NCBI RefSeq assembly: GCF_027105095.1
Contig: NZ_CP114278.1
Coordinates: forward strand, 868,001 to 932,000
Source: Brevundimonas vesicularis
GTDB lineage: Bacteria > Pseudomonadota > Alphaproteobacteria > Caulobacterales > Caulobacteraceae
Length of the DNA: 64,000 nt
Reading direction: 5' to 3'
Part shown: positions 18,039-26,752 of the stretch, in pieces
Numbering within the stretch: the stretch's first letter is position 1
Layout: each line of letters opens with the position of its first letter
Notes under the pieces: model-generated
Told to the model about the DNA's origin: nothing
What the model saw: only the letters and a program-made list of their open reading frames with translations
The model's database searches: none
Program-made: the position numbers and the translations under genes

Positions 18039-18461
18039 ATGGGCCTGCTTTCGGAATTTCGCGAGTTCGCGGTCAAGGGCAATGTCGTGGACCTGGCGGT
18101 CGGCGTGATCATCGGCGCCGCCTTCAACGGCATCGTCAAAAGCCTGGTCGATCAGGTGGTGATGCCGCCCATCGGCCTGATCACCGGCGGCATCGATTTC
18201 TCGGAATTGGAATGGGTGCTGAGGGCTGAGAACCCGGCGACCGAGGCCGTCGAGAAGGTGGCGATCCAATACGGCGCCTTCCTGAACACCGTGATCCAGT
18301 TTCTGATCGTCGCCTGGGTCGTCTTCCTTGTGGTCAAGGGCATCAACGCCCTGCGTCGTCAGGAAGCCGCCAAGCCCGATCCGGCGCCCGCCGCGCCGAC
18401 GGCGACCGAAGCGCTGCTGGCTGAAATCCGCGACGAGCTGAAGGCCCGCCCCAACGCCTGA
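18039..18461 (+). CDS. mscL: Large-conductance mechanosensitive channel MscL
   Basis: MscL is a homopentameric inner-membrane channel that opens under high membrane tension to release solutes on osmotic downshock. The 140-residue protein starts with the amphipathic segment LLSEFREFAVKGNVVDLAVGVIIGAAFNGIV (shown in part), giving the first membrane helix, and has a second helix near residues 78-104. A periplasmic loop lies between, and a C-terminal helix with LLAEIRDEL closes the protein. AAGGAT precedes the ATG. The stop directly abuts the convergent gene at 18462. Confidence 0.95.
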   Translation: MGLLSEFREFAVKGNVVDLAVGVIIGAAFNGIVKSLVDQVVMPPIGLITGGIDFSELEWVLRAENPATEAVEKVAIQYGAFLNTVIQFLIVAWVVFLVVKGINALRRQEAAKPDPAPAAPTATEALLAEIRDELKARPNA

Positions 18462-19613
18462 TCAGGCCTTGGACACGCGCCCGCCCAAGGTCGGGCGCGT
18501 GATCGCGGCGGCAGCCCATGCCTTGGGCATCGGCGGCGTGCGTGAACAGATGCCGTAGTCGCCGTCGAACGGTGTCGGCGTCCAGGCGGCCGCCAGCGCA
18601 GGATCATCGATGATGGCGTGGCAATGTCCCCAGCCGCCTTCGCGCCGCGCCGACTTCGCCAGATCGTCCAAGTGCGCCAGCAGGCGCGACGTCACCACCT
18701 GCAGCCGCACCTTGGCGGCCCCCAGCGCACGGGCGTTGTCGATCAACGCCTGGGTCAGAAGCCCAATCGCCTCGGGCGCCGTGTCCAGCGCGATCAGATC
18801 GACAATATCCAGATAGGGCGGCTCTATCAGGCTGGTCTTGGTCATCTGCGCCATCGCCATCCCGACGATGCGGCCGTCCCTGACGCAAGCCAGCATGACT
18901 GGCGGCAGGGTCAGGTCGGGGTCCGCCAGCCGCCAGCGCAGGATTTCCGGACTGCGGTCCGCCAGCAGACGCTCCTCCTGCGACAGCCGGCGCCAGAAGT
19001 CCGCATAGGGCGAGGCGTCCGACAAATCGCGCAGCATCGTCACCCCAGCAGGCAGCACCAGCGGCGTCTGGCGAAACACGCGCCCGTTCATCAGCCGCTC
19101 GCCCAGATGCGCGGCGGTCTCGGCGGAGGTGCGGCCCAGCAATAGGCGCAGGCCTCGGCCCTGCGCGCAGGCCAGACGGTCGGTGATCCATGACAGCTTC
19201 AACCCATGAGTTTCGGCCGGCCAGGGCTTCATGTCGAACAGGCCGTACAGCGGCGCCGAGCGCGCATTGGCGTTGAAGGTGTAGCGGGCGAACAGGCCTG
19301 GCTGTTTCAAAAAGTTGCGGATCAGCGGGCGGCTGGCGCCCTTCTGGTTGGGCGGCACGATGATCGAAAAGCCGGTGGCGCCGAAGTGGTCCTGGGCGCC
19401 GTATCGAAACCGCTGGATGAAGTTGCCCAGCATGGCGACGGCATTGTCGTCCTCGTCGACCACGACCCATCCGGCGGGCGCGCCCAGCGCCAACCGCGCC
19501 GGATTGGCCTCGAGCCAGCGCCATCCGGCCGGCGACCGCTCGGGCCAGCCGACCTGACGATGCAGCCGGTTCAGCGCTTCATAGTCGAGAGCGGCGATCG
19601 GTCTGACAGACAT
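18462..19613 (-). CDS. GNAT-fold acyltransferase-like protein, unknown substrate
   Basis: The 383-residue soluble protein resembles tandem-GNAT or FemAB-like hypothetical proteins. An N-terminal part contains AMLGNFIQRFRYG and SIIVPPNQKGASRPLIRNFLKQ, where the second block resembles an acetyl-CoA loop and following helix. A C-terminal part contains MLACVRDGRIVGMAMAQM and the terminal FDGDYGICSR. I cannot name a substrate or pathway, and homology is judged from fold-like patterns only. It is convergent with mscL, abutting it, and stands apart from the downstream POT transporter by a 216-bp divergent gap. Confidence 0.55.
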   Translation of the reverse strand: MSVRPIAALDYEALNRLHRQVGWPERSPAGWRWLEANPARLALGAPAGWVVVDEDDNAVAMLGNFIQRFRYGAQDHFGATGFSIIVPPNQKGASRPLIRNFLKQPGLFARYTFNANARSAPLYGLFDMKPWPAETHGLKLSWITDRLACAQGRGLRLLLGRTSAETAAHLGERLMNGRVFRQTPLVLPAGVTMLRDLSDASPYADFWRRLSQEERLLADRSPEILRWRLADPDLTLPPVMLACVRDGRIVGMAMAQMTKTSLIEPPYLDIVDLIALDTAPEAIGLLTQALIDNARALGAAKVRLQVVTSRLLAHLDDLAKSARREGGWGHCHAIIDDPALAAAWTPTPFDGDYGICSRTPPMPKAWAAAAITRPTLGGRVSKA

Positions 19614-19829
19614 CTGGCGCGCCTTCCCATTATGAAACCGTGGGCGTTTCTGACGAACGACCTAGCAGGATGTGCGCCACCAGACATCACTCAGGGTTGT
19701 CTTTCGCTTCCTTCGCGCGTCGCCTGGCCACCCCCGCGACAGCCTTAACACTTGTTCGAATTCGCCCGCTGTGCTGGGTATGCGCCTTTCGCGCGCCCGA
19801 GAAGCGGCGCGGCAGTTGGGAGTGAGCCG

Positions 19830-21659
19830 TTGACAGCGACGGATGGGGGGGCGCTCGCGCCTCGCAAGACTTTCTTGGGACACCCTCGGGGGCTGGTGAT
19901 CCTGTTCTTCACGGAAATGTGGGAGCGGTTTTCCTACTACGGCATGCGCGCCCTGCTGGTCCTGTATCTGACGCAGCACTTCCTGTTTGGACCGGCCGAG
20001 GCTCAGGGCATCTACGCCGCCTACGCCGCCCTCGTTTATCTGATGCCGGTCCTCGGCGGCCTGATTGCAGACCGCTATCTCGGATCGCGCAAGGCCGTCA
20101 TCATCGGTGCAGTCCTCTTGGTGCTCGGCCACTTCACCATGGCCTTCGAGGGCACGGGGGGACGCGAACGCCTTACCATCGGCGACACGACCTATGAGCT
20201 GCAGGTCGAAGGCCGCGACCAAAACCGTCGTATCTTCGCCGTGAACGGGGATGAACGGGTTCAGGTCGCCATATCGCCCGAAGGCGTATCCGCCGTCGGC
20301 GCCGAACCCTCCGCCGCGAATGCCGCCGATGTCGCGGCAGTCGCCACGGGGGCGGCGATCGGCGCCCAGCCGACCGGCGCGCTCGATCCGGCGACGGCCG
20401 CCGCGCCCCAAGCCGCCGCCAGATCGGGCTTCCCGGCCTTCACCGCAACCGGCGCCTATAAGCTGGAGACCACGCGCGATCTGGCGCTCGGCGAGCCGGT
20501 GCTATTTCTGGCCCTGGCCCTGATTATCGTGGGCGTCGGCTTCCTGAAGGCTAACATCTCCACCGTCGTCGGCGCACTATATGAAGAGAACGACCCGCGG
20601 CGTGACGGGGGCTTCACCATCTTCTACGTGGGGATCAACCTCGGTTCGTTCTTGGCGACCATCGCCTGCTCCTATCTCGGCATCAAATACGGCTGGGCCT
20701 ACGGTTTCGGTCTTGCCGGAATCGGAATGCTGCTCGGCCTCTTGACCTTCGTCCTGGGCCAGTCCTGGCTCGAAGGGCGCGGCGCGCCGCCGGTTCCGGT
20801 TCAGGGCCGTTCGATCCTGGGCGTGCCGCTGGTGCCCTTCTTCTGGATCGCGGGGATTGTCGCCGTCATTCCGACGTGGTTGCTCATGCAGCGGCATGAG
20901 ATCATCGAGACGGCACTGCCTTGGATCGCGGGCGTGATCTTCGCCGCAGTGGTGGGCTTCACCGTCTTCCGGCTGAAGGGCGCCGAGCGATCGCGCATGC
21001 TGGTCGCCCAGGTGCTGATCTTCTTCTCCGTGCTGTTCTGGGCCCTGTTCGAACAAGCAGGGTCGTCCCTGACCCTGTTCGCCGATCAGTCGACCCAAAT
21101 GCCGTCGTGGTTCAACGCCGCCATGACCCAGACCTTCAACCCCGGCATCATCGTTCTGGGCGGGCCGATCATCGCCGCCCTGTGGGTTTGGTTGGGCAAA
21201 CGCAAGCTGGAGCCGTCGACCCCGGTCAAGTTCTCCTTCGGCCTTGTCTTCGTGGGCCTGGGCTTCTTGGTGCTGACCTGGGCAGCGGCGACGCAGGCCA
21301 ACGACGCTTTCCGGGTGCCGTTGATCTTCCTGTTCCTGACCTACTTCTTCCACACGATCGGCGAGCTGTGCCTGTCGCCGGTCGGCCTTTCGATGATCAC
21401 CAAACTGTCGGTGGCGCGCGTGGTCGGCATGATGATGGGGGTCTGGTTCCTGTCCAGCTCGGTCGCCCACATCGTCGCCGGCATTATCGCCAAGGCAACG
21501 GCGACGGACACGGTCGCCGGGGTCGTCACCAGCCCCGAACTGGCGCTTCAGACCTACGGCTCGATCTTTGGCACCATCGGCTGGACTGGCGTCGGCGTCG
21601 GCGTGTTCCTGCTGCTGATCTCGCCCCTGCTCAAGAAGGGCATGGCCGGAATCCACTGA
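19830..21659 (+). CDS. POT family proton-dependent oligopeptide transporter
   Basis: This inner-membrane transporter of the major facilitator superfamily imports di- and tripeptides with protons. Family markers are clear: FFTEMWERFSYYGMRALLVLYL near the N-terminus (E-x-x-E-R-F/W-x-Y-Y-G motif), then GGLIADRYLGSRKAV, FTIFYVGINLGSF and the late block GELCLSPVGLSM. About 12-14 hydrophobic segments are visible over 609 residues. A roughly 100-residue Ala/Pro-rich insert lies between early helices (about 20145-20500). The TTG start at 19830 has GGGAG eight bases upstream; the frame is open to 19752 but the added residues look non-coding. A terminator follows. Confidence 0.88.
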   Translation: MTATDGGALAPRKTFLGHPRGLVILFFTEMWERFSYYGMRALLVLYLTQHFLFGPAEAQGIYAAYAALVYLMPVLGGLIADRYLGSRKAVIIGAVLLVLGHFTMAFEGTGGRERLTIGDTTYELQVEGRDQNRRIFAVNGDERVQVAISPEGVSAVGAEPSAANAADVAAVATGAAIGAQPTGALDPATAAAPQAAARSGFPAFTATGAYKLETTRDLALGEPVLFLALALIIVGVGFLKANISTVVGALYEENDPRRDGGFTIFYVGINLGSFLATIACSYLGIKYGWAYGFGLAGIGMLLGLLTFVLGQSWLEGRGAPPVPVQGRSILGVPLVPFFWIAGIVAVIPTWLLMQRHEIIETALPWIAGVIFAAVVGFTVFRLKGAERSRMLVAQVLIFFSVLFWALFEQAGSSLTLFADQSTQMPSWFNAAMTQTFNPGIIVLGGPIIAALWVWLGKRKLEPSTPVKFSFGLVFVGLGFLVLTWAAATQANDAFRVPLIFLFLTYFFHTIGELCLSPVGLSMITKLSVARVVGMMMGVWFLSSSVAHIVAGIIAKATATDTVAGVVTSPELALQTYGSIFGTIGWTGVGVGVFLLLISPLLKKGMAGIH

Positions 21660-21676
21660 TCTACGCCTGACCAAGG

Positions 21677-21711
21677 AAAAGCCCCGGCGGAGCGATCCGC
21701 CGGGGCTTTTT
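21677..21711. terminator. Bidirectional intrinsic terminator
   Basis: AAAAGCCCCGGCGG (21677-21690) pairs with CCGCCGGGGCTTTTT (21697-21711). T-runs exist on both strands, so the stem can end both the POT transporter (plus) and the TonB-dependent receptor (minus). Confidence 0.9.
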
Positions 21712-21729
21712 GCTGAGTTGAACTTGGCC

Positions 21730-23808
21730 TCAGAAGGTCTTGCGGACCCGCAGGGAGACGAAGGTGCGCGGGTCGATGGAGCGGTCTTCGACGAAGGCCA
21801 CCGTGCGCGGATTGCGTGTGGCGTAAACCGTACGGCGCATGGTGAAGTCGTCCCACAGGTTCAGTTGGGCGCGCAGCGACAGGGTCGGGCTGGGCTTGTA
21901 TTCGACGAAGGCCTCCAGATAGTCCGCGCCGCGCCAGGCGAAGGTCTGGTCCGGATCGTAAGTCGCCTGGCCCAGACGCGGCAGCCAGTTGATCCCCCAC
22001 TGGGTTTTCCACGAGGTGATGTCCTGCTGGAAGCCGACATTGGCCTGACTGGGGCGCACGCCGGAGATGCGACGGTCCTCGCCCGTCGTGGGGTCGGTGA
22101 CGCTGGTTTTGTTCCAGTCGTTCTTGAAGGTGAAGCGGGCGCCCGAAATCCCGACCTTGTCCAGCGGCACCACCACGTTCAGCGACAGCTGATCCAGCGT
22201 CCCGTCGCCGATGTTGCCGGTCGCCGACAGGCCGCCGGGCAGGGGCAGGCGGTCGATCACGTCGATGATGCGGTCGTGGCGATAGCCGATCGAAACCACG
22301 CCCTCGCCCCAGAAGCGACGCTCGTAGGAAAGTTCGGAAATCCAGCGCTGTTCCGGCTCCAGATCCACGTTGCCGCCGAACACCGTGCCGTCGTCCAGCT
22401 CGGCCGAGGCGGCGAAGTCGCCGAAGTCCAGCTGACCCAGTTCGCGCTCGAAGCGGAAACGCAGCTGGTTGTTCTCCATCGGCGTCCAGGTCGCCAGCAG
22501 GCGCGGCTTGGCGAAGAAGAACCTCTTTTCCTGGTCCGCATCGCCCGACTGGCTGATGGTGGAGGCTTCCAGGCGCACCCCGCCTTCCAGCGTCAGTTTC
22601 GGATTGATCCGCCAGGTGGCCTTGCTGAAGGCCTCGCCCCGCGTTTCCTCGACCTTGACCGAGGCGCTGGGCAGGGGAACGTCGACGCCGCCGACGGTGA
22701 AGGCCTGGCTCACGTCCAGCATGTTGTAGGCGATCTCGGCGCCCGCCTCGATCGTCAGGGCAGGCGAGCGTTCGTGACGCACCAGGGCGCGCAGGATGGA
22801 TTCCGACGAGTCGCCGTTGGACTTGAACTGCTGCTCTGGCGCCGCCGTCCCGTTCAGGGTCTCATTGCTGCCCGAGACGCTGTCAAAGCTAGAGAACTCG
22901 TGGATCAGACGCGTCTCCAGGGTCCAGCGCGGGTTCAGGGTACGGGTCCAGGTCAGGCCCAGCTCACCGGAATTTCCGTCTTCAGCATAGTCGCTGCGGC
23001 GCAGGGAGGTGGGCGACGAAAGCTCGGTCCAGTTCTCATAGTCGTTCAAACCATAGCGCGCGGTGCCCTCCAGCTTCCCGCCGAACAACGGGCCGGTGTA
23101 GTTGCCGCGAATGCTCTGACCGCCGCCCCAGCCGTCGTTCTCGTAACGCTCGTCGCGGATGACATCGCCGGCGGCGTTGCGACGGATCGACCGGCCGACG
23201 CCGTTGGAATCGCTGGATCCCATGCCGTCCGACAGGGTCACGCCCCAGCTGCGGTCGCCCTTCTTCTGTGTGAACTGATAGGAGCCGCCATAGATGTCAT
23301 GGCCGCCTTCGAACAGCATGGCGTTCCAGGTCAGGATCGACTGGCGGCTGTCGGTCGTCTTCAGAATGACGTTCACGACGACGGAATAGCCCTGCATGTC
23401 GATGCCCGGCGCGCCGCCCCGGATCAGTTCGATGCGCTCGACCTGATTGGCCAGGGTCCGGCCTAGGACGTTCGACCCGGAGTCGTTCTTGGACGCCGGG
23501 CGGTTGTTGTTGATCAGCACATTGCCGACCGCCCCTTCAAATCCACGCGCGCCCGATCCGTTGTCGATGGAGAAGCCGGGGACGCGGTTGACCATGTCCA
23601 GCGCCGTATTGGGGCGCTGGGCGGCGAAGAAGTCCGGCGTGAAGACCAGCACGCCGCGCTGGCTGGCGTCGGCCAGGGGCGCCTGGTTGGTCGGTCCGGT
23701 CGGCACGGGGGCTTCGGCGACTTGGGGCTTGTTGGAGGCGTCGGTAGCGAATGCGGCGCCGGCGGTGAAAAGCAGGGCGGTGCTGGCCAGCAGCAGGGTC
23801 TTTGTCAT
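21730..23808 (-). CDS. TonB-dependent outer-membrane receptor
   Basis: The 692-residue protein has an N-terminal signal peptide (MTKTLLLASTALLFTAGAAFA), a plug domain with VFTPDFFAAQRPNTALDMVNRVPGF and VLINNNRPASK (first shown in part), and a long beta-barrel of alternating aromatic strands ending in the terminal Phe of RVRKTF. Such receptors import siderophores, cobalamin or oligosaccharides, powered by TonB-ExbBD. The ligand cannot be read from sequence. The SD GGGGAAG precedes ATG 23808. The upstream divergent region carries a set of CATTAC/GTAATG half-sites, hinting at specific regulation. It ends at a shared terminator. Confidence 0.92.
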   Translation of the reverse strand: MTKTLLLASTALLFTAGAAFATDASNKPQVAEAPVPTGPTNQAPLADASQRGVLVFTPDFFAAQRPNTALDMVNRVPGFSIDNGSGARGFEGAVGNVLINNNRPASKNDSGSNVLGRTLANQVERIELIRGGAPGIDMQGYSVVVNVILKTTDSRQSILTWNAMLFEGGHDIYGGSYQFTQKKGDRSWGVTLSDGMGSSDSNGVGRSIRRNAAGDVIRDERYENDGWGGGQSIRGNYTGPLFGGKLEGTARYGLNDYENWTELSSPTSLRRSDYAEDGNSGELGLTWTRTLNPRWTLETRLIHEFSSFDSVSGSNETLNGTAAPEQQFKSNGDSSESILRALVRHERSPALTIEAGAEIAYNMLDVSQAFTVGGVDVPLPSASVKVEETRGEAFSKATWRINPKLTLEGGVRLEASTISQSGDADQEKRFFFAKPRLLATWTPMENNQLRFRFERELGQLDFGDFAASAELDDGTVFGGNVDLEPEQRWISELSYERRFWGEGVVSIGYRHDRIIDVIDRLPLPGGLSATGNIGDGTLDQLSLNVVVPLDKVGISGARFTFKNDWNKTSVTDPTTGEDRRISGVRPSQANVGFQQDITSWKTQWGINWLPRLGQATYDPDQTFAWRGADYLEAFVEYKPSPTLSLRAQLNLWDDFTMRRTVYATRNPRTVAFVEDRSIDPRTFVSLRVRKTF

Positions 23809-23900
23809 TGGTCTTCCCCTCGGGTGTTGGCGAGAGGTGTGCCGATCAGGCGCGTTCATCTCCAGTTACAAGGCCGCAAGGTGGATTAAATCGACGACAT

Positions 23901-23956
23901 CATTACAGCGATTTCATTACGCCAGTGACAGTAATGAAGTTTACAGTGATGTAATG
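23901..23956. promoter_or_regulatory. Candidate operator: four CATTAC/GTAATG half-sites
   Basis: CATTAC occurs at 23901-23906 and 23915-23920, and its complement GTAATG at 23931-23936 and 23951-23956. TTCATTAC and GTAATGAA form a perfect inverted repeat with 10 bp between, and TTACAGTGATGTAA (23941-23954) is a second palindrome touching the start codon of the plus-strand gene. The cluster sits in the 145-bp divergent region between the TonB-dependent receptor and the TraB/GumN gene, as expected for a dimeric regulator site. Confidence 0.55.
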
Positions 23957-24914
23957 ATCAGACGCTCTTCTTCTCTATTGCTTTTACTTGCCGCGATGGC
24001 GCTGACGACCGCGCCTGCCGTCGCGCAGGACGCGCCTTCGGACGCGGTCGAGGACATCGTCGTCACCGCCCGCCGGATCGAGGCGCCGATGTGGGAGGTG
24101 CGACGCGGTAACAGCGTTCTGATCCTGGTCGGATCGATCGACGGCCTGCCCAGAAAGATGGAGTGGCGCACGGATGCTCTCATCTCTGCGGTTGATCGTG
24201 CGGACCGCGTCCTGTTTCCCGTCGAGGGGCGGGCCGTCGCTGTCCGACGTGGGCCGTCTGATCTGGCGGTTTCGGACGCTTACCCGGTTGCCGAACGGGC
24301 GCACCAGCGCCGACTATCTGTCCCCGGACCTTGAGGCCCGGGTCGAACGCCTGACAGGCGAAGGCCCGACCCGCGACAGCATGCTGATCCTGTCGGGCGA
24401 TCTGATGGAACTGGGCGGCTACAGCAGTGGAGGGCGTCCGGTGTCCGGCCTGGTCCGTCAGGCGACGCGCGCCAATCGCACGCCCGCTGAGCCCGTCGGC
24501 ATCTTCAGGGGTGACGAACTGATCGAAAAGGTTCTGACGACGCCGCCTGAACGTTATCTCGACTGCATCGAGGCTGCGGCGACGGCGGCCGAGGCCAGGG
24601 TCGAGGCGGGCGCGCAACGTGCTGAGAACTGGCGTCTGCGACGGATTCCGGCGGTGTTGGATTCGCCCTTGGAAAAGGCGGCGACGGCCTGTTCTTACTG
24701 GTCTGTTATGGCCCAGGCGGACGATCTGCGTCGGATATGGAATACGGCGGTGGACAAGGCGCTGGCCGAGGACGGGGTCACCGTCGCCATCGCGCCCTTG
24801 CGGCTGTTGGCCGAGCCGAACGGCGTACTGGATCGGCTGGAGGCGGAGGGGCTGGAACCGATCGGTCCCGACTGGCGCCCCTCCGCCTCCGCTCAATCTG
24901 CCGCTAGGCCTTAG
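23954..24914 (+). pseudogene. TraB/GumN-like secreted protein, frameshifted
   Basis: Frame one runs from ATG 23954 with a signal peptide ([23 protein letters not shown] after the start, shown in part) and the typical PMWEVRRGNSVLILVGSIDGLP block, and the homology continues to about VLFPVEGRA near 24235. The family sequence then continues one base out of frame with SDVGRLIWRFRTL, the TSADYLSP segment and the C-terminal EDGVTVAIAPLRLLAEPNGVLDRLEAEG (shown in part), ending at 24914. The total span, 961 bp, is one base too long for a single frame. A G-run at 24225-24233 is the likely site. It may be a true pseudogene, a sequencing error or a frameshifting gene. The family's function is unclear. 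Confidence 0.7.
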
Positions 24915-25201
24915 TTGCGATTCGGAACGGCGTCGCGCGCGGCGTCGCCGATGTTTTCGGCGGCGTTGCCGACGCTCTCGGCCGCGCCGGCGACGGCGTT
25001 GGACTCGATCGCGTCGTTGCGGTTCATGTTCATCAGGAAGTAGCCGATCACAAGCACGGCCAAGAGGCCGACGATCAGGGCGACGATGGCGCCCATGCCG
25101 CTGCCGCTGCGGCGTTCGACGACGGTCGTCGGGGCGGCGCTGCTTTCGCTGATGCGCTCGACGCGGCCATCGGGATGTTCGACGGTACGTTCGGTGGTCA
25201 T
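24911..25201 (-). CDS. Small single-pass membrane protein
   Basis: The 96-residue product has an N-terminal soluble part with TVEHPDGRVERISES and VVERRSGSG, one membrane helix near residues 36-56 (MGAIVALIVGLLAVLVIGYFL, shown to its limit), and a C-terminal part with ESVGNAAENIGDAARDAVP. The last resembles short amphipathic repeats of entericidin-like or phage-shock-type small proteins, but no family is assigned. GGAGAGGAC precedes the ATG. It overlaps the end of the frameshifted gene by four bases, converging with it. Confidence 0.65.
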   Translation of the reverse strand: MTTERTVEHPDGRVERISESSAAPTTVVERRSGSGMGAIVALIVGLLAVLVIGYFLMNMNRNDAIESNAVAGAAESVGNAAENIGDAARDAVPNRN

Positions 25202-25261
25202 GGTGTGTCCTCTCCAGTGATGGCGGGGAAACACCCGTTGCAGCCATACGGTTCCGCTGGC

Positions 25262-26692
25262 CTAGACGGCCGTACCGCCGACCGTCAGACCGCCGATCTT
25301 CAAACTGGGCTGGCCGATGCCGACGGGCACGCCCTGTCCGGCCTTGCCGCAGACGCCGACGCCCGGATCGAAGGCGAAGTCGTCGCCGACCATCTGAATC
25401 TTGGTCAGGGCCGTGGCCCCATCGCCGATCAGGGTCGCGCCGCGCACCGGTGCGGTGATCACCCCGTCCTCGATCAGATAGGCCTCATTGCACTGGAACA
25501 CGAACTTGCCGTTGGTGATGTCCACCTGGCCGCCCGAAAAGTTGGCGGCGTAGAGGCCGCGCTTCGTATTGGCGATCATGTCGGCCTTGGAGTCCTTGCC
25601 GCCCTCCATGAAGGTATTGGTCATGCGCGGCATCGGCATGTGGGCGAAGGACTGGCGCCGGCCGTTGCCGGTTGCGGCGACGCCCAGCTGCCGCGCCGAC
25701 AGCCGGTCGTGCATCAATCCGACCATGATCCCGTCCTCGATCAGCACGGTGCGCGAGGTGGGCGTGCCCTCGTCATCGACCGACAGGGAGCCGCGACGGC
25801 CGGCGATGGAGCCGTCATCGACCACGGTGACGCCGGGCGCGGCGACCCGTTGGCCCATCATGCCGTTGAATACCGACGATCCCTTACGGTGGAAGTCGCC
25901 CTCGAAGCCGTGGCCGATGGCCTCATGCAGCAGCACGCCAGGCCAGCCGGCGCCCAGGACCACGTCCATCTCGCCTGCCGGACAGTCGACGGCGTCCAGA
26001 TTGACCAGGGCCTGACGCAGGGCCTCGTCCACCTGGGCCTGCCAACGTTCGGGCGCGACCCAGGCCTCGAAGCCGGCCCGTCCGCCGGCGCCGGACGAGG
26101 CGCTCTCGCGCTTGCCGTTCTGTTCGACGGTGACGGAGACGTTCAGCCGGACGAGGGGGCGAACATCGCGCACCGCCCGCTCGTCGGCGCGCAGGATTTC
26201 GATGGCGCGACGTTCGCCGATCAGGGAGGCGGACACCTGAACCACGCGCGGATCGCGGGCGCGCGCCCAGGCGTCGATCTCGGCCAGCAAGGCGATCTTG
26301 TCGGAGAAGGCGGGCGAGGCGAGCGGATCGACCTCGCCATACAGTTTCTGATTGGTGGCGCGGGGCCCTTCGGCGACCCGGGCCTCATGCCCTTGTTTGG
26401 CCAGGGCGGCGCTGTCGGCGGCGCGGCGCAGGGCGGCGGCCGAGATCTCGTTGGCGTGGGCGTAACCGGCGGTCTCGCCCGCCACGACCCGCAGACCGAA
26501 GCCCTCGGTGGCGTCATAGGCGGCGGACTTCAGCCGGCCGTCGTCGAACACCAGGCTCTCGCTCTCGGACCGCTCCAGGAACAGTTCGCCGTCGTCGGCG
26601 CCGGCCAGGGCCGTCTTCAGGATCGACAGGGCTTCATCGGTATCGACGCCGGCGGCGTCGAGGATGGGCGGCGGGGAGGCGTGAACGGTCAT
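25262..26692 (-). CDS. tldD: Metalloprotease TldD
   Basis: TldD forms a heterodimer with TldE/PmbA that degrades unfolded peptides and matures some peptide antibiotics and toxins. The 476-residue protein has the zinc-binding HEAIGHGFE motif at residues 256-264, preceded by LGAGWPGVLL, and the family's C-terminal GKAGQGVPVGIGQPSLKI region. pmbA/tldE is not in the window, as is common. The ATG at 26692 gives a short Ala/Pro-rich N-terminus before the conserved EALSILKTAL start. Confidence 0.95.
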   Translation of the reverse strand: MTVHASPPPILDAAGVDTDEALSILKTALAGADDGELFLERSESESLVFDDGRLKSAAYDATEGFGLRVVAGETAGYAHANEISAAALRRAADSAALAKQGHEARVAEGPRATNQKLYGEVDPLASPAFSDKIALLAEIDAWARARDPRVVQVSASLIGERRAIEILRADERAVRDVRPLVRLNVSVTVEQNGKRESASSGAGGRAGFEAWVAPERWQAQVDEALRQALVNLDAVDCPAGEMDVVLGAGWPGVLLHEAIGHGFEGDFHRKGSSVFNGMMGQRVAAPGVTVVDDGSIAGRRGSLSVDDEGTPTSRTVLIEDGIMVGLMHDRLSARQLGVAATGNGRRQSFAHMPMPRMTNTFMEGGKDSKADMIANTKRGLYAANFSGGQVDITNGKFVFQCNEAYLIEDGVITAPVRGATLIGDGATALTKIQMVGDDFAFDPGVGVCGKAGQGVPVGIGQPSLKIGGLTVGGTAV

Positions 26693-26752
26693 GGCCTGTA
26701 GGTAGGGACTGAAGGCCGTTTCGTCACCTGCCCCGACGCGCGATACCGCCGA

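Noticed and set aside
23447-23953. Upstream part of the plus-strand frame entering the TraB/GumN gene
   Set aside because: It is antisense to the TonB-dependent receptor signal and plug region; the signal peptide starts at ATG 23954.
23809-23953. Cobalamin or other riboswitch before the TonB-dependent receptor
   Set aside because: The leader is short and lacks conserved riboswitch boxes; only the CATTAC/GTAATG sites stand out.
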